Shown: positions 29,754-40,391 of the stretch, piece after piece | Layout: every line of letters begins with the position of its first letter | Position numbering within the stretch: the first letter of the stretch is position 1 | DNA from: Rubinisphaera italica | GTDB lineage: Bacteria > Planctomycetota > Planctomycetia > Planctomycetales > Planctomycetaceae | Direction of reading: 5' to 3' | Assembly (NCBI RefSeq): GCF_007859715.1 | Contig: NZ_SJPG01000001.1 | Coordinates: 5,338,001 to 5,402,000, forward strand | DNA: 64,000 bases | The notes under the pieces: generated by a model | What the model saw: only the letters and a program-made list of their open reading frames with translations | Database searches by the model: none | Told to the model about the DNA's origin: nothing | Translations under genes and position numbers: made by a program

Positions 29754-30320
29754 TTAGACAGTCTGACCCGCATGTTTACCTTCGGCGAATTCTTCAATTG
29801 CTTTCTTACAAAATGCGGGCAGGTCATCGGGATTCCGACTGGTGACCAATCCCTGATCACAAACGCATTCTTCATCGACCCACTCTGCGCCAGCATTTTT
29901 CAGATCTGTTTTGAGACTTGGCCAGGAAGTCATACGACGTCCTTGAACAACATCCGCTTCGATCAACGTCCAGGGACCATGGCATACTGCAGCGACCGGT
30001 TTTCCCTGTTTGAAAAAGTCTCGCACAAAATCAACGGCAGTTTCATTCATTCGTAAAGCATCAGGATTGAAGACTCCGCCGGGTAGAACCAATCCCTCAT
30101 AATTTTCTGCACTGACTTCATCGACAGTTTTGTCGACAGAAAACTGATCGCCTTTTTCGTCATGATGCACGCCTTGGATTTTGCCAGATTTCAGCGAGAT
30201 CAGATGGACTTCCGCTCCCGATTCCTTGATCGCTTCCCAAGGCTTGGTCAACTCGACCTGTTCGAAACCGTCGGTTGCGAGAAATGCGATTGTTTTTCCT
30301 TTGAGTGTCTCTGTGGCCAT
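29754..30320 (-). CDS. DJ-1/PfpI family protein (glutamine amidotransferase-like)
   Basis: The 188-residue cytoplasmic protein has the DJ-1/PfpI fold with nucleophilic cysteine in AVCHGPW (C113), the conserved glutamate in DGFEQVEL (E20) and LPGGVFNPD. Members act as deglycases, chaperones or proteases under stress; the specific activity here is not known. The length fits the YhbO/PfpI subgroup. It is convergent with the YhaM-like gene, with only 29 bp between stop codons. Confidence 0.93.
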   Translation of the reverse strand: MATETLKGKTIAFLATDGFEQVELTKPWEAIKESGAEVHLISLKSGKIQGVHHDEKGDQFSVDKTVDEVSAENYEGLVLPGGVFNPDALRMNETAVDFVRDFFKQGKPVAAVCHGPWTLIEADVVQGRRMTSWPSLKTDLKNAGAEWVDEECVCDQGLVTSRNPDDLPAFCKKAIEEFAEGKHAGQTV

Positions 30321-30824
30321 TGGATTAACTCCTGATATTCAATTCTAATTTTGTTATACGAGTGTTATTTCACGTAAAGAACAATGAACTCATACTCTGA
30401 TATTTCTTTGCACAATTGCGACACGCCATTGCACATTTCCAGCAAGCATCAATGCATCGAATGATGCTTGTTCATTGCTCTCTCCTTCAGCTTTGAAGAA
30501 AACTTCATTTACCAAGGATGAGTGCAATTCATATTCCGACTCGGCAGATAGTGACAATTATTCCCAAAAGTTCGTGCGTTTAATCCGATCTCGGAAATCA
30601 TTGAGTGCGAAACAACCAGGATGGTCTGTGGTGAAGCAATCAAGATTTGACAGAGTCAAAAGTTCAGCCAGCTAAATCGTGTTTAATAAAACCCCGACAT
30701 GAAAAATGCCACGCCATTTAAGATTCTCAATCCAAACTTTTCAGAAGCATATCATCCTGATAAGACATCAGATTGAAAACAATTACGCATTGCATGCTCG
30801 CACAAGCGTGAGCAATACCCCTGG
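30321..30824. other. Spacer with hairpins between DJ-1 and DUF4832 genes
   Basis: No supported gene. A hairpin CAAGCATCA/TGATGCTTG lies at 30443-30470 and a small one, TGCTC...GAGCA, near 30796-30815 just beyond the DUF4832 stop, which could act as a terminator for that minus-strand gene. A 66-residue frame here has no protein-like character. Confidence 0.5.
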
Positions 30825-32162
30825 CTAATCTGCGAGGGTGACTTTTGAAATGATCGTCCAACCATCATTCACGGGAAGATCGTTTGCGAAACGAATGGCA
30901 GGCCGATCTTGCCAGGGATCCCGTATTCCAATAGCAAGTTCGTATGAGCCGGGCGGGGATGAAAACGTGAAATCGGATTTCTCTGAAAAAGAACCAGGCT
31001 GCCAGCTGCGAAGATCCCAGTCTGTCTCTTGAATTTCGACCACTTTGCCTTGATTATCCAGCAAGGCCCATTCGATTGACCAAGGATAGTAAAACGGTGC
31101 CACTCCCTGGTTTTTGACTTCAAGTGTAAACTGTGCCGCTTGATTTGCCTTGAGTTGAGCCGGATGGATGAGCCTTGTGATTTGGAACTCATAGCCCATT
31201 TTTTGAATCAGCTCTTCACAATTTTTTGAGTACTGTTCGCTTTTCGATTTTTCCAGAGCCGGGCAATATGGCCCAATCCAGGTAAAGTGAGACCGACTCA
31301 ACATCGTCAACGTTGTGTCGAAATCTTTCCCGATCCATTGACGGGCTTTGTTGGGGACCATCTCGCCACCCACGACAGCCACTTTCCAGTTTTCTGTTCG
31401 ATTCGATTTGCGGACTCCAGCCAGAAAACTCCAGTCTTCTCCGTTGTCGGTATCCTGAGGAAACATATCATCATGAAAGCCGATCCACTCCTGTTGACCA
31501 GCGAAGTTGCTGGCGTAGCGGACCATCAGCGATTTGTCAGGAAATGCTTTTCGATAAGCCTGTATGATTCGCTGTTCCGTTTCAGGCGAAGCATAGAGTT
31601 TTTCCCGAGGCCAGGTATGCCACTCGCCCCAGAATCCGAGCAGGCCCAATTGGATGAAAGCGATGCGGGGATGTTTGTTGTAACGCTTGCCGAGAGCGCC
31701 GATCAGTTTTTCCATCGCGGCAATCATTCGAGGGTCATCATAATCCGGAGATTGCCCGCCGCCATGTTCTGTGTAAGCCGTTTCTTTCACGCCCGTTTTA
31801 CGTAACCAGTCTGGAAGTCCGGAAGGAAGAGAAGGGTAATCGACATAAACTCGAAAAATGATATGCTTCCCTTGAGCCGCCTTCACGTCCCACGCCTTTT
31901 CCCATTCCTCAAATCGATAATCCCCCTTAACCGGCTCAAGCTCACGCCAGGAGATGTATTGAAACACCATCGAATAGGGCTGATGAATCTCTCCTGCATC
32001 TGTATATGGACACCAGCCTTTCAGCGGATTATCGAGCGGACCAGCTTTTGCGAGAGGCTGGATTACCAAGTCTGCAGCTAAAGTCTCTTCAATTGGCAAC
32101 AGCAGACAGAGAGAAGCAATCATAAAGAAATACGCAATCAAATGAATTCGGTACACTTGCAA
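30825..32162 (-). CDS. Secreted DUF4832 (TIM-barrel, glycosidase-like) protein
   Basis: The 445-residue protein has a signal peptide (to about residue 29) and the DUF4832/DUF4874 layout. An N-terminal TIM-barrel part starts with NPLKGWCPY, then FQYISWRELEPVKGDY, and includes LGLLGFWGEWHTWP, whose acidic residues resemble a glycoside hydrolase site. A beta-sandwich domain follows at about 330-440 (QFTLEVKNQGVAPFYYPW). The enzymatic activity of DUF4832 proteins is not established. It stands alone and is divergent from the DUF1559 gene. Confidence 0.9.
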   Translation of the reverse strand: MQVYRIHLIAYFFMIASLCLLLPIEETLAADLVIQPLAKAGPLDNPLKGWCPYTDAGEIHQPYSMVFQYISWRELEPVKGDYRFEEWEKAWDVKAAQGKHIIFRVYVDYPSLPSGLPDWLRKTGVKETAYTEHGGGQSPDYDDPRMIAAMEKLIGALGKRYNKHPRIAFIQLGLLGFWGEWHTWPREKLYASPETEQRIIQAYRKAFPDKSLMVRYASNFAGQQEWIGFHDDMFPQDTDNGEDWSFLAGVRKSNRTENWKVAVVGGEMVPNKARQWIGKDFDTTLTMLSRSHFTWIGPYCPALEKSKSEQYSKNCEELIQKMGYEFQITRLIHPAQLKANQAAQFTLEVKNQGVAPFYYPWSIEWALLDNQGKVVEIQETDWDLRSWQPGSFSEKSDFTFSSPPGSYELAIGIRDPWQDRPAIRFANDLPVNDGWTIISKVTLAD

Positions 32163-32545
32163 GCCTTACTACGGGGAGATTGGATTTAGAATCCTGACCT
32201 GTTCACTTTGTGCAAATCAGGCTTCAAATTGTATGCCAATCCTGTTGTTTCGGCAGCAAGGAAAGCTGAACTGCTTAATATGTGAACATGGTTCTACTGC
32301 TGAGACCAGGAATAGTGGTTTTATGGATACACTTTATTTCGTTTATTCCACGACTCTATTAAATGGAGTTAATAAATCAGGCTAAAAATACCGGTATACA
32401 TGTGTAAATCCGAACGAACTCCACAAGAAATACTTTCCCTGAGGCCAGAGATATGGTAATATAATGTTATTATTATGGGTGATCGCTGGCCCTCAGCGTG
32501 ATCACTATTTTGTTTACTGTTTTTTAGGATCTATTGGAGGTTTCG
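32163..32545. other. Divergent spacer upstream of the DUF1559 gene
   Basis: No gene is seen. A hairpin with a 2-base bulge (GTGATCGCTG / CAGCGTGATCAC, 32479-32505) followed by T-rich sequence lies 41 bases before the DUF1559 start. It could be a leader structure or attenuator. Confidence 0.5.
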
Positions 32546-33532
32546 TTGCAAAGTTTGACTAAATATCACAGCAAGCGTGATGGATTTACCCTTATTGAAC
32601 TACTTGTTGTCATCGCGATCATCGCAATACTGGTCGCATTGCTACTGCCAGCCGTTCAGCAGGCTCGTGAAGCGGCTCGGCGATCCAGTTGTAAGAACAA
32701 TCTTAAGCAACTTGGATTGGCGATGCACAACTACCATGATACTCACCGTGTATTTCCTCCGGGATACGTCGATGAACGTGGCAGTGGCGGTACAATTGCT
32801 GATAACGAACCTCACTGGTCCTGGACGGCCATGATTCTCCCATTTGTTGAACAGGGACCGCTGTTCGACCAGATCAATGTCGGGTCCAGCCCGAGAGTTG
32901 TAATGGCGAATGCTTCAAATTTGCAGGCTATGGGAAACCCAATTGCCTCATTCCGGTGCCCGTCCGATGCGGGAGCCCCTATTGTTCAGTCCAATCTCGG
33001 TCAACGCGTGATTGATTCCAATGGAACTGACGTTGGAACAGCCGTTATGAATTACGTCGGTGTAAACAATTCTCGTAGTATCCGCAGGACCTCTGGTTCG
33101 AATCCTGCCAGCAATGCTGTTGGCTTGTTCTTTCGAGACAGCAGAACCAGCTTCCGCGACATCACTGATGGGACCAGCAATACCCTTCTGATTGGCGAAC
33201 GTGCCTGGAAAGTTAGAACCACGCCTATTTTTGCAGGATCGCTATTTGTTCTTCGCGATATGAATGCAGGTGGACCTGCAGAGGCACACGGTGATCAGGG
33301 TATGCTCGGTGCTATGGGGTCAACGATTACTTCAATCAATGGTAATCCAGCAACCCAGACCAACCGCCAGATGTTTGCCAGCCAGCACGATGGCGGTGCA
33401 CAATTCGTTCTGGCCGATGGCTCAGTCCGATTCATCAGTGAAAACATCGATCACAATATTTCCGACCCAATCGACAGCACACTGGAACGCCTCGTCGGTA
33501 TCTCTGACGGGCAGGTTGTTGGCGAATTCTAA
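32546..33532 (+). CDS. DUF1559 pseudopilin-like (type II secretion G-like) protein
   Basis: The 328-residue protein is of the planctomycete DUF1559 family. It has a type IV pilin-like N-terminus with a prepilin peptidase site after DG at residue 13 (GFTLIELL, glutamate at +5 of the mature protein), a long hydrophobic helix, then the family block [23 protein letters not shown] (shortened here in its full form), a core around SFRCPSDAG and the C-terminal signature [13 protein letters not shown] at 32546 is chosen because GGAGG lies 5 bases upstream. Genomes of this group carry many copies; the function is unknown, perhaps surface fibres. Confidence 0.93.
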   Translation: MQSLTKYHSKRDGFTLIELLVVIAIIAILVALLLPAVQQAREAARRSSCKNNLKQLGLAMHNYHDTHRVFPPGYVDERGSGGTIADNEPHWSWTAMILPFVEQGPLFDQINVGSSPRVVMANASNLQAMGNPIASFRCPSDAGAPIVQSNLGQRVIDSNGTDVGTAVMNYVGVNNSRSIRRTSGSNPASNAVGLFFRDSRTSFRDITDGTSNTLLIGERAWKVRTTPIFAGSLFVLRDMNAGGPAEAHGDQGMLGAMGSTITSINGNPATQTNRQMFASQHDGGAQFVLADGSVRFISENIDHNISDPIDSTLERLVGISDGQVVGEF

Positions 33533-33559
33533 GCGTTGTTAAGATCTCAAATACGATTC

Positions 33560-33597
33560 AACCATGCCCTCGTTGTTTACGACGGCATGGTTTTTTT
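33560..33597 (+). terminator. Rho-independent terminator of the DUF1559 gene
   Basis: The stem AACCATGCC / GGCATGGTT, with additional pairing inside the loop, is followed by seven T residues, 28 bases after the stop codon. Confidence 0.93.
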
Positions 33598-33780
33598 ATT
33601 AGTAGTCTTGTATCGCGAAGTATGGTTAACATGTGAGGTGTGCCCCGCCCCTGCAATGACGATCTGAAAGAAAATCTTTCATAACCCCCGCTTTATGCTT
33701 AGATTTTCAAAGACGCTAAGAATTCAGACGATGCATGTTTCCACTTCTCTAATTGTCGGTTCTCAAAGTTTCGTAGTTTC

Positions 33781-33940
33781 GTAGGGTGCGTCTTGACGCA
33801 CCTTCCTCACAAATTATTTGAACAAGCATCATTTTCATTCCGCCTGAGACAATTATGGGCAGGAACCACTGAGAGATCACCGTGAATTGATCCCTGGTTG
33901 ATCTAACAAACCTGGAAAAGTGCGTTTAAACGCACCCTAC
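33781..33940. repeat. Palindromic repeat family 3, pair 1
   Basis: The arm GTAGGGTGCGTCTTGACGCA (33781-33800, plus C) faces an inverted copy at 33920-33940. Each arm is itself palindromic around GTGCGTC/GACGCAC. The same arrangement occurs at 55759-55902. Confidence 0.85.
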
Positions 33941-33971
33941 TTCATAACAAGATGGATTGAATCGCAACCTC

Positions 33972-33999
33972 ACACACTCGCTTGCGCTTCGTGCTTGTA
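33972..33999. repeat. Palindromic repeat family 1, single arm
   Basis: This is a perfect 28-base match to the right arm of the palindrome at 1253-1322. The left arm is missing, so it is a half element. Confidence 0.9.
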
Positions 34000-34015
34000 T
34001 TTCACGCTTCGCCTA

Positions 34016-35983
34016 TTAGCTATCGTGCCGCAAAACAATCATCCCCAATGGCGGCAATACCACTTCCACGCTTTGCTTCCGGCCGTGCATCGGTTCTTTG
34101 ACGGTTTTGACTTTGCCGGCGTTGCCGACGTTGGTGCCGCCGTAGGTGTGGGCGTCGCTGTTGAGGATTTCTGTGTAGGTGCCCGCTTTTGGCACGCCGA
34201 TCAGATATTTGTCGCGAGGGACTGGTGTGAAATTGAAGGCGCAGACGAGCGTTTCGGTTTCGTTCTTCGAGATGCGGCAGAACGCATAGGAACTATTCGC
34301 AGCATCGTCGGCGTGAATCCAGGAGAAGCCGGCGTCGTTGAAGTCGCATTCATGCAGAGCGGGATGATCGCGGAGGACGCGGTTCAAATCGCCGATGAAA
34401 TTACGGATGCCATCGTGATGGGTGTTGCCGATTAACGCCCAGTCGAGTTCGGCATCGTGATTCCACTCGTGCCATTGTCCCAGCTCGCAGCCCATGAAGA
34501 GCAGCTTTTTGCCGGGCATACAGTATTGATAGCCGTAGAGCAGGCGTAGGTTGGCGAACTGCTGCCAGAAGTCCCCCGGCATCTGGGAAAGGAGGGAGCG
34601 TTTGCCATGGACCACTTCATCGTGCGAAAGGGGCAGGACAAAGTTTTCGGTGAAGGCGTAAATCATGCGGAACGAAAGTTCGTTCTGATGATGTTTGCGA
34701 TGCACGGGATCCCGCTGAATATAATGAACGGTATCGTTCATCCAGCCCATGTCCCATTTCATCGTGAAACCGAGTCCACCCTCGTAGACAGGCCGCGAAA
34801 CGCCACCCCAGGCGGTCGATTCTTCCGCGAAAGAAAGAGCACCGGGGAATTCGCCGTGAATCATGACGTTCAGATCTTTGAGGAACTGAATTGCCTCCAG
34901 ATTTTCCCGTCCGCCGTGGGCATTCGGAATCCATTCGCCTGCTTCACGCGAGTAATCGAGATAAAGCATCGAGGCGACGGCATCGACTCGGATTCCATCA
35001 ATGTGATACTTATCGAGCCAGAACCTCGCACTGGAGAGCAGGAAGTCGCGGACTTCGTTGCGTCCATAGTTGAAGATGTAGGTGTTCCAGTCGGGATGAA
35101 ATCCCTGGCGAGGATCGGAATGTTCGTAGAGGCTGGTGCCATCGAATTGGCCGAGGGAGTGGGCGTCGGTCGGGAAGTGAGCGGGCACCCAGTCGACAAT
35201 CACGCCAATTCCCGCCTGATGGAAGGTATCGACAAAGAAACGGAAATCATCGGGTGTTCCGAAGCGGCAGGTGGGAGCAAAGTATCCCGTTGTCTGATAG
35301 CCCCAGGATCCATCAAAGGGATGCTCGGTGATCGGCATCAATTCGATGTGCGTGTAACCCATCTCGCGCACATATTCGAGCAGATCGGCTGCCAGTTCCC
35401 GATAGTTGAAATACTTCCGGCCATCTTTAGGACGCTTCCAGGAGGCGAGATGAATTTCATAGATGGAAATCGGCTGAGACATCCAATCGCAATTGCGACG
35501 GTAGTCCATCCAGCCGCCATCGTTCCATTGATAATGATCGAGCTCGTAAACGATGGAAGCGGTTTTTGGAGCTTCTTCGGCATAGAAGGCATAAGGATCC
35601 GCTTTATGATGGACGTGGCCATCTTGAGCTTCAATGGCATACTTGTAGGTATCGCCGGCATTCACACCGGGAACAAATCCCGACCAGATGCCTTCGTTGC
35701 TGCCGTGAAGATCGTTTTGTGCAGGCGTCCAATTATTCTTGTCGCAAATCACGGAAACACGTTTGGCATTGGGAGCCCAGACGGCAAATCGAGTGCCCTG
35801 GATACCATCATGTTCGCCTGTGTGAGCTCCTAAATAATCATACATATTACAGTGCATTCCTCTGGATAACGCAACGAGATCAGCCGGGGACAGAACAAGG
35901 TGTCCATTCGAATTTCGTGTGACAGATTGAGTCATAGTATGTGGGGTACGTTCATTCTGAATAACTGTTGATCCAATGTTCAT
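34016..35983 (-). CDS. glgB: 1,4-alpha-glucan (glycogen) branching enzyme
   Basis: The 655-residue GH13 enzyme forms alpha-1,6 branches in glycogen. An N-terminal CBM48 domain ([15 protein letters not shown], about residues 65-160) precedes the catalytic barrel. Visible signatures are [23 protein letters not shown], the nucleophile in [13 protein letters not shown], the acid/base glutamate in SFAEES and the third acid in [12 protein letters not shown]. The first glucan-branching N1 domain present in some enzymes is missing, which is common. An internal ATG at 35935 would shorten the protein by 16 residues; neither start has a clear ribosome site. No other glycogen gene is adjacent. Confidence 0.95.
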   Translation of the reverse strand: MNIGSTVIQNERTPHTMTQSVTRNSNGHLVLSPADLVALSRGMHCNMYDYLGAHTGEHDGIQGTRFAVWAPNAKRVSVICDKNNWTPAQNDLHGSNEGIWSGFVPGVNAGDTYKYAIEAQDGHVHHKADPYAFYAEEAPKTASIVYELDHYQWNDGGWMDYRRNCDWMSQPISIYEIHLASWKRPKDGRKYFNYRELAADLLEYVREMGYTHIELMPITEHPFDGSWGYQTTGYFAPTCRFGTPDDFRFFVDTFHQAGIGVIVDWVPAHFPTDAHSLGQFDGTSLYEHSDPRQGFHPDWNTYIFNYGRNEVRDFLLSSARFWLDKYHIDGIRVDAVASMLYLDYSREAGEWIPNAHGGRENLEAIQFLKDLNVMIHGEFPGALSFAEESTAWGGVSRPVYEGGLGFTMKWDMGWMNDTVHYIQRDPVHRKHHQNELSFRMIYAFTENFVLPLSHDEVVHGKRSLLSQMPGDFWQQFANLRLLYGYQYCMPGKKLLFMGCELGQWHEWNHDAELDWALIGNTHHDGIRNFIGDLNRVLRDHPALHECDFNDAGFSWIHADDAANSSYAFCRISKNETETLVCAFNFTPVPRDKYLIGVPKAGTYTEILNSDAHTYGGTNVGNAGKVKTVKEPMHGRKQSVEVVLPPLGMIVLRHDS

Positions 35984-36406
35984 AATAATCAGATTTTGCG
36001 TCTGTTGCCATGACCTTCACACATCGAGCCTGGTATGCAGGCATATTTTTGTGATCGATCAGGCAAAGTTACCATCGTTCGATATTCAGAAGAATCGATA
36101 TTTCTACCGTAACATCTGTAAGTTCTAGAACAAGTGCAACTGCTTACAGCCAAACTCTATCAATCACGAAACCGACCGACAAGACGAACCATTTCGGCAT
36201 TATCAAGTGCAATTTGCTTGATGGGTAGAGTGTCGAAGGGCATACAGTTTTTGTTCACTGGTCAAACCACTTTTCACTGATTGCCTCAGGTTTTTCAGGA
36301 TTCAGGGCCTCTACCCTTTTCGATTGCTTCAGAATAGCTACACTTTTGGACGCATCAATCATCACTGACGCGTCTCGCATAAAAAGTACATCTGGGAAAT
36401 CGCACC
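35984..36406. other. Divergent spacer between glgB and hppA
   Basis: About 420 bp with no gene or repeat I can support; both promoters are expected here. Confidence 0.5.
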
Positions 36407-38452
36407 ATGGACGAACATCTTTTAATTTGGATCAGTATTGCAGCAGGTATACTGGCTTTGGGATTCGCATTCTGGAAATCCATATGGGTCGATAAACAGG
36501 ATTCCGGGAACGAGCGGATGCGGGAGATTGGAGCGGCTATCCGAGAGGGGGCAATGGCGTTTCTGAAACGGGAATACGTTGTGCTCTCCGTTTTTGTGGT
36601 GGTGGTCGCCTTTGTGTTGGGGTTGGTTTACAAGGGAGATCAGCGGCTCGTCAGTCTCTCTTTTGTTGTTGGTGCGCTCTGTTCTGGCCTGGCAGGATAT
36701 ATTGGCATGCGTATCGCCACGGCGTCGAACATACGAACGACTCAGGCGGCTCGCATCAGTTTGAATGATGCACTGCACGTCGCCTTCTCAGGCGGGACTG
36801 TCATGGGGATGTCTGTCGTGGGGCTTGGACTGCTCGGATTGAGTGGTCTGTTCATGGTTTACGTGTCCCAATTTGGCATGGAATTACCGATCCTGAATGC
36901 AACGGTTCTTCCCATTCTGAGTGGATTTGCGATGGGGGCAAGTTCTATTGCACTTTTTGCCCGTGTCGGCGGTGGTATATTTACGAAGGCGGCTGATGTG
37001 GGAGCCGATCTGGTTGGAAAAGTCGAAGCTGGTATTCCGGAAGATGATCCTCGAAATCCTGCCACGATTGCCGATAACGTGGGCGACAATGTTGGCGATG
37101 TCGCTGGTATGGGGGCAGATCTGTTTGAATCCTACGTTGGCTCGATCATTGGAACAATGGTCCTGGGAGCAGCCGCCCTGTCGGTGGAATTAGTCGTACT
37201 GCCGCTGGTTCTGGCAGCATCGGGAATTCTGTTTTCGGTTCTCGGGACATTTCTAGTGAGAACGCGGGAAGGCGGAAATCCGCAAGCGGCTCTCAATGCC
37301 GGAACATTCGGAGCGGCAGGGGGCATGGTTCTGTTTGCATATCCTCTTGTTCTGTTTTGTGCTCCAGAAACCTTTACTCTGTACGAAGTGACCTATCAGG
37401 CAACAGGGATTTTCTGGTCCATTGTTGTTGGCTTACTTTCCGGTATCTCGATTGGAATGATTACCGAACACTTCACCGCTGAAAGTCGAGGCCCCGCACG
37501 ACGTATCGCTGCTCAAAGTCAGACAGGAGCCGCAACAAATATTATCGCAGGTTTGGACGTCGGCATGATGTCCACTGCCTGGCCTGTCGTTTCGTTAATT
37601 ACCGCAGTGATGATCTCTCATTCTCTGGCAGGTCTGTATGGCATTGCCATCGCGGCTCTGGGGATGCTCGTCACAACGGGGATACAACTGGCGGTCGACG
37701 CTTACGGCCCCATTGCCGATAATGCGGGGGGCATCTCGGAAATGGCTGAGCTTCCCCCTGAAGTTCGTCAGCGGACCGATAAACTGGATACCGTCGGGAA
37801 CACAACGGCTGCCATTGGCAAAGGCTTTGCCATTGGCTCTGCAGCCTTAACCGCACTGGCTTTGTTTGCGGCTTATCGTGCTCAAACGGGGATTACTTCG
37901 ATCGATGTGACTGATCCCAAAGTGACAGCCGGCTTGTTCCTCGGCGGCATGTTGCCCTATCTCTTTTCGGCTTTCGCCATGGGAGCCGTCGGGCGGGCCG
38001 CTTTTAAAATGATCGAAGAAGTCCGCCGTCAGTTTCATGAAATTGACGGAATTATGGAAGGGCTTGCCCGACCGGACTATGCCCGCTGTGTCGACATCGC
38101 CACTGGAGCCGCGATTCGAGAAATGGCCATCCCGGCTCTCCTCGGAATTTTCACCCCGATTGCAGTCGGTTTTATTGGCGGACCAGAAATGCTCGGCGGC
38201 TTACTGGTTGGAGTGACCGTCTCTGGAGTGATGCTTGCACTCTTTATGGCGAATGCAGGAGGAGCTTGGGACAACGCGAAGAAGCATATCGAAGAAGGCA
38301 ACTTTGGTGGCAAAGGCTCGGAAGCTCACAAGGCCGCCGTTATCGGCGATACGGTTGGAGATCCGTTTAAAGACACGGCTGGTCCCAGTCTGAACATTCT
38401 GATCAAACTGATGAGTGTTGTCGCGCTGGTAATCGCACCGTTGCTTGTATAA
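36407..38452 (+). CDS. hppA: Membrane-bound ion-translocating pyrophosphatase, K+-dependent class
   Basis: The 681-residue polytopic protein (about 15-16 helices) couples hydrolysis of pyrophosphate to pumping of H+ or Na+ across a membrane. The substrate site segments [49 protein letters not shown] and the late [14 protein letters not shown] are all conserved. The determinant [10 protein letters not shown] has alanine where K+-independent enzymes have lysine, placing it in the K+-dependent class. Both Na+ and H+ pumps occur in that class, so the ion is not settled. The gene is monocistronic, with a perfect hairpin after it. Confidence 0.96.
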   Translation: MDEHLLIWISIAAGILALGFAFWKSIWVDKQDSGNERMREIGAAIREGAMAFLKREYVVLSVFVVVVAFVLGLVYKGDQRLVSLSFVVGALCSGLAGYIGMRIATASNIRTTQAARISLNDALHVAFSGGTVMGMSVVGLGLLGLSGLFMVYVSQFGMELPILNATVLPILSGFAMGASSIALFARVGGGIFTKAADVGADLVGKVEAGIPEDDPRNPATIADNVGDNVGDVAGMGADLFESYVGSIIGTMVLGAAALSVELVVLPLVLAASGILFSVLGTFLVRTREGGNPQAALNAGTFGAAGGMVLFAYPLVLFCAPETFTLYEVTYQATGIFWSIVVGLLSGISIGMITEHFTAESRGPARRIAAQSQTGAATNIIAGLDVGMMSTAWPVVSLITAVMISHSLAGLYGIAIAALGMLVTTGIQLAVDAYGPIADNAGGISEMAELPPEVRQRTDKLDTVGNTTAAIGKGFAIGSAALTALALFAAYRAQTGITSIDVTDPKVTAGLFLGGMLPYLFSAFAMGAVGRAAFKMIEEVRRQFHEIDGIMEGLARPDYARCVDIATGAAIREMAIPALLGIFTPIAVGFIGGPEMLGGLLVGVTVSGVMLALFMANAGGAWDNAKKHIEEGNFGGKGSEAHKAAVIGDTVGDPFKDTAGPSLNILIKLMSVVALVIAPLLV

Positions 38453-38480
38453 GGACTACTGTTACTTCGATTGTCTGACA

Positions 38481-38517
38481 TGCTCAATGATGGATGATTG
38501 CGGACCATCATTGAGCA
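38481..38517. terminator. Probable bidirectional terminator between hppA and the methyltransferase gene
   Basis: A perfect 13-bp stem, TGCTCAATGATGG / CCATCATTGAGCA, with an 11-base loop lies between two convergent genes. The T-runs on each side are weak. Confidence 0.7.
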
Positions 38518-38541
38518 CTGAAATCATTTTGAATGGGCTTG

Positions 38542-39321
38542 TTATTTCGCTGGTCGGGTCAGCGTATTGAGCAGGATTCCAGTTGCGACAGAGACATTCA
38601 ACGACTTCACGTCACCGAGATTCGGTATCGTGCAATGCATATCACACTTTTCGAGAGTCAGTCGTCGCAGTCCCTTTTGTTCGTTACCGACAATCAATAA
38701 CCAGGGTCGCTTCTGATCGATCTTCCAGACGGAATCCTGGGCGTGTTCCGAAGTTCCCAACACCCAAAGTCCCGCTTTTTGAGCAGTTTTGATGGCTCGA
38801 TTCAGATTTGTCTCGATAACATACGGAACCGATTCCATGCCACCAGCTGCAATGTCGTGAACGGTTGCATTGATCGGAGCGGACTGATTTTTCGTCATCA
38901 TAATCCCACGCACCCCAAAAAAAGCAGCCGAGCGGAAGATGGCACCGACGTTATGGGGATCCTGCAGCGAATCGAGGGCAAGCCAGATTGGTGGCGTCTT
39001 CAGACTGGTATCGCCAATTCCGTGAAAGAAGTCTGTCAGTGAAATCGGTTTTTTGGGTTTTACGATACCAGTCGCATGGCCGGTCCGTTCGACCTTATGT
39101 GATGGGCGATCTCGTTGTTTTTTTTCCTGAGTAAATGCGAGATCACGAACGGGAATTTTCTTCTCTGCCGCGACATCAGAAATTTTACGCCACAAGCCTT
39201 TCGGCTCCACGTAAAAACGAAGTTCCTTCACATCGTCCGGCCTCTGCTCCAGCGCAGCCAGGACCGCATGAGGGTTCTTCAATTCCAACCAGTTTTCAGC
39301 ATCAGCAGGCAGTTCAGACAA
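38542..39321 (-). CDS. TrmH/SpoU family RNA 2'-O-methyltransferase (RlmB-like)
   Basis: The protein methylates ribose in rRNA or tRNA using S-adenosylmethionine. The three SpoU motifs are present: ALDSLQDPHNVGAIFRSA, LLIVGNEQKGLRRL and CTIPNLGDVKSLNVSVATG, which form the trefoil-knot cofactor site. The N-terminal KNPHAVLAALEQRP resembles the L30e-like substrate domain of RlmB. The frame runs upstream to 39570, into the next gene, so that part is not coding. TTG 39321 is chosen because GAGAG lies 4 bases upstream, giving 259 residues; TTG 39369 is an alternative. The rRNA target is inferred from similarity to RlmB. Confidence 0.88.
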   Translation of the reverse strand: MSELPADAENWLELKNPHAVLAALEQRPDDVKELRFYVEPKGLWRKISDVAAEKKIPVRDLAFTQEKKQRDRPSHKVERTGHATGIVKPKKPISLTDFFHGIGDTSLKTPPIWLALDSLQDPHNVGAIFRSAAFFGVRGIMMTKNQSAPINATVHDIAAGGMESVPYVIETNLNRAIKTAQKAGLWVLGTSEHAQDSVWKIDQKRPWLLIVGNEQKGLRRLTLEKCDMHCTIPNLGDVKSLNVSVATGILLNTLTRPAK

Positions 39322-39478
39322 CGGACTCTCAATTTCACAAAATCTTCTAGGGCGGTTCGATAACGTCAATTCACAAGACTGTAGCAAAACCCGATGAATT
39401 GAGCCGCAAATAGACCTCTGAATTTTTACGATCCGCTGAAAATACTGGCAAAAACAGTTCCCAATATTTAACAGAGCA

Positions 39479-40279
39479 TTATCGTTTCTGATAAACTCGC
39501 ACGTAATCGACCAGGAACTGAGCCGGGAATTGGGTTGAGTCATTCGGGTTACCAACAAATTGCCCACCAACGGAAAGATTCATCACCAGATGAAACCGCT
39601 GATCGAATGGAGCCGGGTATTCTGCAGCAGCCGAATGCCACTTTGATTGCGTCTGATAGAGTTCGCCATCGACATACCAGCGGATTTCACCCTCTTGCCA
39701 TTCGATGGCGAAGGTGTGGAATTCTTCGGTGAACGAACCTTGTTTGAGCTCGAATTGATCGCCCGAATAGGCATTCTGAGGCCACTGTCCACCATAGTGG
39801 AGAGTTCCCAGGACGGTCTTCGGTTCCTGTCCTTTGAACTCCATGATGTCAATTTCGCCACTCGACGCCCATGTTCCATATTTTTCATCGGTCGGCAACA
39901 TCCAGATTGCGGGCCACATTCCCTGGCCAGCTGGGAGCTTCGCACGGATTTCAAAGCGGCCGTATTTCCAGTCCCCACGATGTTTACTGCGAACCCGTCC
40001 GGAAGAATATTCTCGAACCGTACCTGCAATTCCCGCGTTGTCCTGATGTGCTTCCAGAACGAGATTGCCATCTTGCACCCGTACATTTTTGGGTCGATCG
40101 GTAAAAATTTGTAACTCCTGATTTCCACCCCCAAATGCATTCACCTCCGTTTCCCACTGCTGATAATTCAGGGACTTCCCATCAAATTCATCCTGCCAGA
40201 CAAGCTTCCATTCGTCAGCATTGGCAGAGGTATGAACACAGAAAATGCTAAGCAGCAGGAAGGATAATCGAATGCGCAT
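39479..40279 (-). CDS. Secreted GH16 family glycoside hydrolase
   Basis: The 266-residue enzyme has a signal peptide (MRIRLSFLLLSIFC, to about residue 22) and a complete GH16 beta-jellyroll. The start of the fold is WKLVWQDEFDG and the catalytic motif is GEIDIMEFKG with nucleophile and acid/base glutamates both present. LHYGGQWP, WQEGEIRWYVDGE and the C-terminal VDYVRVYQK also fit. The sequence resembles beta-glucanase (laminarinase) subgroups, but the glycan is not certain. ATG 40279 is preferred over upstream codons because it gives the signal peptide directly at the N-terminus. Confidence 0.94.
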   Translation of the reverse strand: MRIRLSFLLLSIFCVHTSANADEWKLVWQDEFDGKSLNYQQWETEVNAFGGGNQELQIFTDRPKNVRVQDGNLVLEAHQDNAGIAGTVREYSSGRVRSKHRGDWKYGRFEIRAKLPAGQGMWPAIWMLPTDEKYGTWASSGEIDIMEFKGQEPKTVLGTLHYGGQWPQNAYSGDQFELKQGSFTEEFHTFAIEWQEGEIRWYVDGELYQTQSKWHSAAAEYPAPFDQRFHLVMNLSVGGQFVGNPNDSTQFPAQFLVDYVRVYQKR

Positions 40280-40391
40280 ACAGAGACTTTCAGAGTTGAG
40301 CAGGTAAGAATGGCAGAGAGTCATCAAAAGAGGACGAATGCGTTCCACAATTAGAGGTACTACCGAAAAGTAATCGTTTCACACGCATCGC

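Larger units (their letters stand above)
33598..34015. other. Repeat-bearing spacer between DUF1559 and glgB genes
   Basis: No gene is visible. The region contains two inverted family 3 arms (33781-33801 and 33920-33940) and a single family 1 arm (33972-33999) that ends 16 bases from the glgB stop codon. Confidence 0.65.

Noticed and set aside
30475..30675. Small 66-residue open frame between DJ-1 and DUF4832 genes
   Set aside because: There is no ribosome site, no recognised sequence and the composition looks random.
34607..35833. 408-residue plus-strand frame opposite glgB
   Set aside because: The minus strand encodes an unmistakable branching enzyme over the same bases; this is a shadow frame.
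39322..39570. N-terminal extension of the SpoU methyltransferase
   Set aside because: The extension overlaps the end of the GH16 gene and has no similarity to the family; a downstream start is more likely.
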